A stretch of DNA of 29,404 nt, taken from the NCBI GenBank assembly GCA_964646525.1, contig CAZYER010000019.1, positions 1-29,404 of the forward strand, in the 5' to 3' direction. Below are positions 24,437-29,404 of this stretch, in pieces; within the stretch, counting starts at the first letter, position 1, and each line of letters starts with the position of its first letter. Made by a program: the position numbers and the translations under genes. The notes beneath the pieces were generated by a model that did not search any database, was not told the DNA's origin, and was given only the letters and a program-made list of their open reading frames with translations. This DNA is from GCA-002282575 sp964646525. Its GTDB lineage: Bacteria; Pseudomonadota; Gammaproteobacteria; Thiomicrospirales; Thiomicrospiraceae.

Positions 24437-25312
24437 ATGATAATGCGTAAAAGTAGCGATATTCTCTCCGAACTTAAACGACTCAATCGTTTGCCTGAAA
24501 TTCCGCATACGCTTAGGTTATTTGAAGAGGCGTGGAAAAGCCCCACCAAACACATTCAAGAACTTGCTGCCATTGTTGAAGCCGATGCTGGTGTGAGTAA
24601 ACGGGTGATGGATACTGCTAATTCAGTACTCTATCGTGGCGATACCAATGTCACCTGCATTAGCAACGCGGTTGGGCGATTAGGCGTGATTGAAACGCGC
24701 AATATCGTACATGCTATTAGCCTGCATAGTGCCTTCACCAGCCCATTCATTCATGCACGTAAATTTTGGCGACACAGTATCACGGCTGGCTTTGCCGCCA
24801 AAAAAATTGCCGAATACATGAACAATCGCTTTAAATGGCAAGTGGATCCTGCCATAGCTTTCTTAGCGGGATTACTACACGAGGCAGGTAGCGTCTTAAT
24901 GGCACGCTTTTTTATGCGAGATTATGAAATTCTACGTGAACAGTCCGATTCATTGGATGCCTTCACCGATAATGAACCTAAGCTCCTGCACATGAACCAC
25001 GCTGTATTAGGAGCAGCACTCTTCAAAAGCTGGGATTTGCCGCACGAAGTCATTATGGCGGTGGCAGGACATCATCATCCAGCGCGCATTCATGCAGACC
25101 ACTATCAAATTGCCTATATCACCTGCTTAGCAGAAGGCGCCTGTTGGCTGATTGGTGAGGGTAATGGATTTATCGAAGCCGACATTAATCAGACCTCGCA
25201 ACACCTGCTCGACAACCTAGAAAGACATAGACTCACACGCGACCATTTAGCTTTTCTTGCCAAACAAGCTCAAGCCGACAGTGAATCCTCCAACATGCTA
25301 GGTATGTTTTAA
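24437..25312 (+). CDS. HDOD-domain protein
   Basis: Stand-alone HDOD protein, a signalling-associated relative of HD hydrolases that usually lacks catalytic metal residues. It has 291 residues. The HDOD domain covers about 12-210: LKRLNRLPEIPHTLRLFEEA, AAIVEADAGVSKRVM, ISNAVGRLGVIETRNIVHAI and LLHEAGSVLMARFF, then HHHPARIHADHY. There is no GGDEF, EAL or receiver domain, so its input is unknown. A second ATG two codons inside is equally possible. It lies 34 bp after purU and 9 bp before the MnmC-type gene. Confidence 0.88.
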   Translation: MIMRKSSDILSELKRLNRLPEIPHTLRLFEEAWKSPTKHIQELAAIVEADAGVSKRVMDTANSVLYRGDTNVTCISNAVGRLGVIETRNIVHAISLHSAFTSPFIHARKFWRHSITAGFAAKKIAEYMNNRFKWQVDPAIAFLAGLLHEAGSVLMARFFMRDYEILREQSDSLDAFTDNEPKLLHMNHAVLGAALFKSWDLPHEVIMAVAGHHHPARIHADHYQIAYITCLAEGACWLIGEGNGFIEADINQTSQHLLDNLERHRLTRDHLAFLAKQAQADSESSNMLGMF

Positions 25313-25321
25313 CCGCCACTC

Positions 25322-26539
25322 ATGGCTCGCTCCTTTGACAAACCTTGGTTACCCCTACCACAGACAAGAGTACCCATTCAACAGGTTGCCATTATTGGTG
25401 CGGGTATCGCTGGAGCCGCGTTAGCACAAGAACTGGCACTAGCAGGACTGGATATCATCATTTTTGAGCAAGCATCATCACCCGCGCTCGGCGCTTCGGG
25501 CAATTTAGCGGGTAACTGTTTGCCCATTATTGATCAACGCCCCAATAACCCCTACGCTCAATGGCATTGGCTGGCTTGGCAACATGCCGTGAACTGGTGG
25601 CAGCAACAACCCAATCGAGAGCAGCTCGGACAATTAACGGGTGCGGCAAAGTGGTCAACTCATGCCAAAACACTGGCAGGTTGGCAAGCTTGGACCAGTC
25701 GCTATGAAGACAGCCTGGTGCAATGGATGGATACCCTACCCTTACCCCATCAGCCAGCAGGCTTGTGGTTTCCACAGGGAGGAAGTTTCTATCCTCGTCG
25801 CATCATTGAACAGCTGCTAATACACAGCAACATCCAACTTCACACTCATACCTTAATTAGCCAACTCGCTCATACTGGCCGGCATTGGCAGCTGTCATCC
25901 AATCAAGGATTGTTTCAAGCCGATGCGGTTATTATCGCCAGTGGTGCACAAACGGCTCTGACTTTTCCCGAATGGGGCCATTTTCTACAGCTCAATAAAG
26001 GGCAGGTTTCTCATCTACCCACCACAGCATGGAATAGCCCACCCGAATTTGCGCTATCCTATGGCGGTTATGTCGCACCAACCCCAGATGGTATCACCTG
26101 CATTGGCGCTTCTTTCGAACAACAAGCGCCTTTAGGATTAACCGAGAACGGTCATCTTCACAATCTAGCCTTGCTCAATCAAGCCTACCCTAATGCCTTA
26201 AATTATGATGCCTTACCGACGCAAGGGCACAGTGCTTATCGCGCCAACACTTATGATCATTTGCCACTGGTTGGACCTGTTGTAGATATTGAGCCCTACC
26301 AAGCAGCGATCCGCTCGCGTTGTCATCAACCCGACACCATTGCCGATACGTCTGCACACTTGTTACCACAACTTTGGATGAGCATCGGTCATGGCTCGCA
26401 TGGTCTTACCTCGGCGTTCTTAGCTGCTCAACTCATTCGACAACAACTACTGAATCAACCAACTGAACTGAGTTTAACACTGCAGCAGGCCGTCCATCCT
26501 GCTCGCGCCATTTTTCGTCTGTGTTGTTACCCAAAATAA
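25322..26539 (+). CDS. Stand-alone MnmC-type FAD oxidoreductase
   Basis: Resembles the C-terminal, FAD-dependent half of MnmC, which removes the carboxymethyl group from cmnm5(s2)U34 to give nm5(s2)U34 in tRNA. It has 405 residues. The dinucleotide-binding GxGxxG (Gly26, 28 and 31, IIGAGIAG) is followed by FEQASSPALGASGNLAG, which matches MnmC. Later come GQVSHLPTT, CIGASF, ANTYDHLPLVGPV and the C-terminal GHGSHGLTSAFLAAQ. The N-terminal SAM methyltransferase half found in E. coli MnmC is absent: the frame starts just before the FAD domain, with only 9 bp separating it from the HDOD gene. A generic DAO-family oxidase is the alternative. Confidence 0.87.
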   Translation: MARSFDKPWLPLPQTRVPIQQVAIIGAGIAGAALAQELALAGLDIIIFEQASSPALGASGNLAGNCLPIIDQRPNNPYAQWHWLAWQHAVNWWQQQPNREQLGQLTGAAKWSTHAKTLAGWQAWTSRYEDSLVQWMDTLPLPHQPAGLWFPQGGSFYPRRIIEQLLIHSNIQLHTHTLISQLAHTGRHWQLSSNQGLFQADAVIIASGAQTALTFPEWGHFLQLNKGQVSHLPTTAWNSPPEFALSYGGYVAPTPDGITCIGASFEQQAPLGLTENGHLHNLALLNQAYPNALNYDALPTQGHSAYRANTYDHLPLVGPVVDIEPYQAAIRSRCHQPDTIADTSAHLLPQLWMSIGHGSHGLTSAFLAAQLIRQQLLNQPTELSLTLQQAVHPARAIFRLCCYPK

Positions 26540-26592
26540 TCGAATTCGGGTAGTATTATGCACATTACTGTTTCTAGCAGGGTTTGATCCTT

Positions 26593-26838
26593 ATGAACTT
26601 ATTGGCCTTAAAAGTCTTTTTACTCTCTCGTATTTTTTTAGGTAGTTTTGCTACTATTTTACTGATTCTTGCGTCCATTGCTTTTAATTGGATGGACAGT
26701 TATAACCTCGTACGTAGCGCTCTTGTTACCAGTATTGAATGGGTCGATACGCTCAATGAATGGGGTAGCAAAACCCAACATACCGCTGAAAAAGTGAATG
26801 AAGCGATCAATAAAGCACAGCAAGAGTTCCAAAAATAA
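26593..26838 (+). CDS. Small single-helix membrane protein
   Basis: Not recognised. It has 81 residues: one membrane helix at about 5-32 (LKVFLLSRIFLGSFATILLI and on), then a polar, helical C-terminal tail (about 45-81) rich in Glu, Lys and Gln that could form a coiled coil. AGGG lies about 11 bases before the ATG. A TTG three codons upstream keeps the frame open but is too close to that site. It lies 53 bp after the MnmC-type gene and before the tRNA-Thr promoter, with no obvious partner. Confidence 0.65.
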   Translation: MNLLALKVFLLSRIFLGSFATILLILASIAFNWMDSYNLVRSALVTSIEWVDTLNEWGSKTQHTAEKVNEAINKAQQEFQK

Positions 26839-26892
26839 GCCGTTGTTATGCGACATAAAGCACAAAACTCAGTACAAAATGACACAAACCTC

Positions 26893-26922
26893 TTGACGCT
26901 GAAAGTGCTTTTTTCCTATAAT
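26893..26922 (+). promoter_or_regulatory. Promoter of tRNA-Thr
   Basis: TTGACG (26893-26898), an 18-bp spacer and a perfect TATAAT (26917-26922) lie 10 bp before the mature tRNA 5' end. No such promoter lies next to the second, truncated tRNA copy. Confidence 0.8.
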
Positions 26923-26931
26923 TCTCTTGTC

Positions 26932-27007
26932 GCCGATTTAGCTCAGTTGGTAGAGCTACTGATTTGTAATCAGTGGGTCGGGAGTTCGAGTCTCTCAATC
27001 GGCACCA
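26932..27007 (+). tRNA. tRNA-Thr (anticodon TGT)
   Basis: A 76-base cloverleaf. Acceptor strands GCCGATT (26932-26938) and AATCGGC (26997-27003) pair fully, the discriminator is A, and CCA is encoded (27005-27007). The anticodon stem ACTGA/TCAGT encloses the loop TTTGTAA, giving anticodon TGT, which reads ACN threonine codons. The TpsiC loop is in GAGTTCGAGTCTC. It is a complete, functional-looking gene with its own promoter and terminator. Confidence 0.97.
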
Positions 27008-27081
27008 TATTCAAAACCTAGCTTAATCGCTAGGTTTTTTTGTTTCTGAGTGTGTTATTGGCGTCAAAAATAGCAGTCACT
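26940..27081 (+). repeat. Direct repeat, left copy (tRNA-Thr base 9 through terminator)
   Basis: This segment recurs exactly 927 bp downstream at 27867-28008 with no gaps. Positions 26940-27047 match 107 of 108 bases (the one change is A at 27032, T at 27959). Positions 27048-27081 match only 22 of 34, ending in a shared CAGTCACT. Left of 26940 there is no similarity, so the boundary inside the tRNA is sharp. Confidence 0.95.
27013..27044 (+). terminator. Terminator of tRNA-Thr
   Basis: AAAACCTAGC (27013-27022) and GCTAGGTTTT (27029-27038) form a perfect 10-bp stem with loop TTAATC, followed by further T. It is duplicated with one change at 27940-27971. Confidence 0.9.
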
Positions 27082-27130
27082 CACTCAATTGCTGCTTTCT
27101 CTTTAATTTCTTTTTGTGATTCTCTGCTTA

Positions 27131-27159
27131 TTGACTCTTAAATCTCATTTTGAGATAAT
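27131..27159 (+). promoter_or_regulatory. higBA promoter with overlapping palindromic operator
   Basis: TTGACT (27131-27136), a 17-bp spacer and GATAAT (27154-27159) form a good promoter. The perfect inverted repeat ATCTCA-TTT-TGAGAT (27142-27156) covers the spacer and part of the -10, where HigA could repress. The predicted transcript start falls at about 27166, the first base of the higB ATG. Confidence 0.7.
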
Positions 27160-27165
27160 AAACCC

Positions 27166-27462
27166 ATGAAATTAATAAGCAACTCAGCATTAGTTAACTT
27201 TGCCAGTCATCACCCTGAATCGACTAGGGTTTTACAGGCATGGCGCAAAGTAATCGAGAAAAACAGTTTTCAGAATTGGTCTGAACTCAAAAACACATTC
27301 AATAGTGTTGATAAGGTTGGCGAGTTGACTGTTTTTGATATTGGTGGCAATAAGTACCGCATTATCGCGTTTATTCGTTTTACCAAGCAGATCATCTATA
27401 TTAAGGCAGTGCTGACCCATAACGAGTACGACAAAGGACAATGGAACAATGAGCAACATTAA
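27166..27462 (+). CDS. higB: HigB-family mRNA interferase toxin
   Basis: RelE-fold toxin of the HigB family, which cuts mRNA in the ribosome. It has 98 residues, full length. The conserved core is VFDIGGNKYRIIAFIRF then IYIKAVLTHNEYDKGQW (about 56-92), with the basic and histidine residues expected of the family. The toxin comes first and the antitoxin second, the usual higBA order. It overlaps higA by 14 bp. The ATG at 27166 has no convincing ribosome site within a short leader; GAGAT upstream would lie outside the predicted transcript. It lies between two copies of tRNA-Thr sequence. Confidence 0.92.
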   Translation: MKLISNSALVNFASHHPESTRVLQAWRKVIEKNSFQNWSELKNTFNSVDKVGELTVFDIGGNKYRIIAFIRFTKQIIYIKAVLTHNEYDKGQWNNEQH

Positions 27463-27853
27463 CGCAATTATTCCCGCTTGGCAATCATTTCAGGCAGCAA
27501 CGCAAATTGAGCCGATTCGTGATCAAGTACATTATCAGTATATGGTAGAAATGCTTGAATCGTTATTAGTACAAACGGGCGATGATGAAAATCATCCCTT
27601 GATGGGATTGGTTGATATTGTCGGCGATTTGATTGCTGATTATGAAGCTGCACAAAACACGCTGCCAGAAGCATCTGGCATCGATGCGCTTAAATTTTTG
27701 ATGGAACAGCAAGGCTTGAAACAAGCAGATCTCAAAGAGATTGGTAGCCAAGGCGTTGTATCTGAAATTCTGAATGGCAAGCGTTCCTTAAACGTCAGAC
27801 AAATTAAGCTACTGGCGGAGCGGTTTTCTGTGTCACCTGCGACGTTTATCTAA
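27449..27853 (+). CDS. higA: HigA-family antitoxin
   Basis: Antitoxin of the COG5499-like HigA type. It has 134 residues. The N-terminal half (about 18-75) is a helical toxin-binding region, IEPIRDQVHYQYMVEMLESLL then LVDIVGDLIADYEAAQ. The C-terminal half (about 82-134) is an XRE-type helix-turn-helix: FLMEQQGLKQADLKEIGSQG and VSEILNGKRSLNVRQIKLLAE. It probably binds the palindrome at 27142-27156 and represses the operon (inference). Its stop is 13 bp before the second tRNA-derived repeat, so its transcript should run into that copy. Confidence 0.92.
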   Translation: MSNINAIIPAWQSFQAATQIEPIRDQVHYQYMVEMLESLLVQTGDDENHPLMGLVDIVGDLIADYEAAQNTLPEASGIDALKFLMEQQGLKQADLKEIGSQGVVSEILNGKRSLNVRQIKLLAERFSVSPATFI

Positions 27854-27866
27854 ATGGTAGAATCTC

Positions 27867-27934
27867 AGCTCAGTTGGTAGAGCTACTGATTTGTAATCAG
27901 TGGGTCGGGAGTTCGAGTCTCTCAATCGGCACCA
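27867..27934 (+). pseudogene. Truncated tRNA-Thr copy (bases 9 to CCA)
   Basis: Identical to bases 9-76 of the tRNA-Thr at 26932, so the D, anticodon (TGT) and TpsiC arms and the 3' CCA are all intact. The 5' acceptor strand is replaced by AGAATCT, which cannot pair properly with AATCGGC. It has no promoter of its own in the 13 bp after higA. A tRNA finder may call it in error. Confidence 0.92.
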
Positions 27935-27939
27935 TATTC

Positions 27940-27971
27940 AAAACCTAGCTTAATCGCTTGGTTTTTTTGTT
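27940..27971 (+). terminator. Copied terminator, likely used by higBA
   Basis: The same hairpin as at 27013, but T at 27959 creates a T-T mismatch inside the stem. The T run is unchanged. It is the first terminator after higA. Confidence 0.75.
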
Positions 27972-28058
27972 TCTAAGCTTGTTTAGACAGACAAAAACAA
28001 CAGTCACTAACGCTCAGTGGTGTAAAATAAGCCACAGTTATCTTTATTGGAATTCATT

Positions 28059-29404
28059 ATGTCATCAGCAGCAACCAACATGATGTGGGGCGGACGCTTT
28101 GAAGAAGCGGTCGATGCCTTTGTTCAAGCCTTTACCGCTTCTGTCACCTTCGACCAACGCATGTATGCACAAGACATCGCTGGCTCCATCGCTCATGCCA
28201 CCATGTTGGCCAAGGTTGGTGTATTGACCAATGACGAACGCGACTTGATCATCACTGGACTCAATCAAGTTAAAGCCAAGATTGAAGCGGGCGACTTTGA
28301 ATGGTCGATTGCACGTGAAGATGTCCACATGAACATCGAGTCAGAATTAACCGATGCGATTGGTTATGTCGGCAAAAAGCTGCACACCGGACGTAGCCGT
28401 AACGATCAAGTCGCCACCGATATTCGTCTGTATCTTCGCGATGCCATTGATGTCATTGCTGCCGAAGTTCGTCGTTTACAAAAAGGTTTGGTCGGTGTTG
28501 CTGAACGAGAAGCAGATAGCATCATGCCGGGTTTCACCCATTTACAAACTGCACAACCCATTACCTTTGGTCATCATATGCTGGCATGGACAGAAATGCT
28601 CGAGCGCGACCACGAGCGCCTACTCGATTGTCGCAAACGCACCAATAGCTTACCACTGGGCGCGGCGGCATTGGCAGGTACAACTTATCCGATTGATCGT
28701 GAATACACGGCGAGCTTGCTAGGCTTTGAGCGCGTGTGTCAGAATTCGTTGGATGCGGTTTCCGACCGTGATTTTGCCATCGAGTTTACCAGTGCCGCCA
28801 GCATTTTGATGATGCACTTATCGCGCTTCAGCGAAGAGCTGATTTTATGGACTTCGGCTCAATTCCATTTCATTCACCTACCCGACCGTTTCTGTACTGG
28901 CTCAAGCATCATGCCACAGAAGAAAAACCCCGATGTACCTGAATTGGTGCGCGGTAAATCTGGGCGTGTATTTGGTCATTTAATGGCGTTACTGACACTG
29001 ATGAAGGGGCAGCCGTTGGCGTATAACAAAGACAACCAAGAAGACAAAGAACCGCTGTTCGACACCATCGACACGCTATTGGGTAGCCTAGGCGCCTTTG
29101 CCGATATGATGCCTGCCGTACAAGTACGCAAAGACATCACCCGTGAAGCGGCACGTCGTGGCTTTGCCACTGCCACCGATTTAGCCGACTACTTGGTTAA
29201 GCAAGGTACGCCTTTCCGTGATGCGCACGAAATGGTGGGTAAAGCGGTTGGCTATGGCGTCGCGACAGGCAAAGACTTGGCTGACATGACACTCGATGAA
29301 ATTCGTCAGTTTGCACCCAATGCCAATCAAGATGTCTTTGATGTGCTCACCTTAGAAGGCTCAGTGGCTGCGCGTGACCATTTAGGTGGTACAGCACCAA
29401 ATCA
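28059..29404 (+). CDS. argH: Argininosuccinate lyase (partial at window end)
   Basis: Last step of arginine synthesis: it splits argininosuccinate into arginine and fumarate. About 448 codons are present, nearly the full length for the family, and the frame runs off the window. It begins MSSAATNMMWGGRFEEAVDA. Conserved blocks are HTGRSRNDQVATDIRLYLRD, GFTHLQTAQPIT (with the general-acid/base histidine) and the superfamily signature GSSIMPQKKNPD (with the catalytic serine). GGA lies about 9 bases before the ATG. It starts about 50 bp after the tRNA-derived repeat. I see no damage. Confidence 0.96.
   Translation, partial: MSSAATNMMWGGRFEEAVDAFVQAFTASVTFDQRMYAQDIAGSIAHATMLAKVGVLTNDERDLIITGLNQVKAKIEAGDFEWSIAREDVHMNIESELTDAIGYVGKKLHTGRSRNDQVATDIRLYLRDAIDVIAAEVRRLQKGLVGVAEREADSIMPGFTHLQTAQPITFGHHMLAWTEMLERDHERLLDCRKRTNSLPLGAAALAGTTYPIDREYTASLLGFERVCQNSLDAVSDRDFAIEFTSAASILMMHLSRFSEELILWTSAQFHFIHLPDRFCTGSSIMPQKKNPDVPELVRGKSGRVFGHLMALLTLMKGQPLAYNKDNQEDKEPLFDTIDTLLGSLGAFADMMPAVQVRKDITREAARRGFATATDLADYLVKQGTPFRDAHEMVGKAVGYGVATGKDLADMTLDEIRQFAPNANQDVFDVLTLEGSVAARDHLGGTAPN

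Larger units (their letters stand above)
26940..27866 (+). mobile_element. Candidate 927-bp insertion at tRNA-Thr carrying higBA
   Basis: One repeat unit plus the higB-higA operon, bounded by direct repeats that begin inside tRNA-Thr. An intact tRNA on one side and a 3' tRNA fragment on the other is the product expected from integration into a tRNA gene (att-site duplication). No integrase, excisionase or transposase is encoded, so it would be a remnant, a passive passenger, or the result of duplication by homologous recombination rather than an autonomous element. Confidence 0.45.
27867..28008 (+). repeat. Direct repeat, right copy
   Basis: Partner of 26940-27081. It starts 13 bp after the higA stop and ends about 50 bp before argH. 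It carries the tRNA from base 9 to CCA, the terminator with one changed base, and a diverged tail. Confidence 0.95.

Noticed and set aside
27859..27934. Second functional tRNA-Thr
   Set aside because: The 5' acceptor strand AGAATCT cannot pair with AATCGGC and there is no promoter nearby, so it is a fragment.
28065..28722. Open frames on both strands near 28.1-28.7 kb
   Set aside because: They are shadows of argH, which runs off the window end with all family signatures.
1..29404. CRISPR array, insertion sequence, prophage or integrase
   Set aside because: No regularly spaced repeats, no transposase or recombinase motifs, and no terminal inverted repeats were seen.

Overview
The window is a stretch of chromosome from a gammaproteobacterium with balanced base composition. 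The evidence is the gene order glmU-atpCDGAHFEBI-parB-parA-rsmG-mnmG, a hemCDXY operon, and GreB, YgiQ, PurU and MnmC-type proteins. The ATP synthase c subunit uses Glu with an adjoining Trp, a form I associate with sulfur- and methane-oxidising gammaproteobacteria. That lineage guess is weak, and I cannot name a species. The parAB-rsmG-mnmG block is usually near the replication origin, but no origin is visible here.

Layout. 1-233 is the start of glmU (minus strand). 295-7292 is a complete F-type ATP synthase operon on the minus strand, broken only by a 100-N assembly gap in atpG. 7445-11699 holds parB, parA, rsmG and mnmG (minus). 11762-14505 holds a hypothetical gene coupled to the radical-SAM gene ygiQ. 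14627-16535 is a decaying patch: a broken DsrE-like gene, an intact MepK/YcbK-type peptidase, a 71-residue hypothetical protein, and a phnA-type gene cut by an in-frame TGA. 16616-18286 (plus) holds greB, a Phd/VapC-type toxin-antitoxin pair and a small DUF1640-like membrane protein, with three strong hairpin terminators. 18381-19070 is a membrane zinc peptidase converging on hemY. 19029-22953 is the haem operon hemC-hemD-hemX-hemY (minus). 23001-26838 (plus) holds a thioredoxin-fold lipoprotein, purU, an HDOD protein, a stand-alone MnmC oxidoreductase and a small membrane protein.

The most unusual region is 26932-28008. An intact tRNA-Thr(TGT) with its own promoter and terminator is followed by a higB-higA toxin-antitoxin operon. 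Directly after that comes a second copy of the tRNA (from base 9 to CCA) plus terminator. The copies are exactly 927 bp apart and differ at one base in 108. The second copy has lost its acceptor 5' strand, so it is a tRNA fragment. This is the arrangement left by insertion into a tRNA gene, but no integrase is present. The higBA promoter places the predicted transcript start on the toxin's ATG, and the higBA transcript should end in the tRNA fragment and the copied terminator. argH follows and runs off the window end.

The genes cover energy conversion, chromosome partitioning, tRNA and rRNA modification (MnmG, MnmC-type, RsmG), tetrapyrrole synthesis and one-carbon metabolism. Two unrelated type II toxin-antitoxin modules are set among them.
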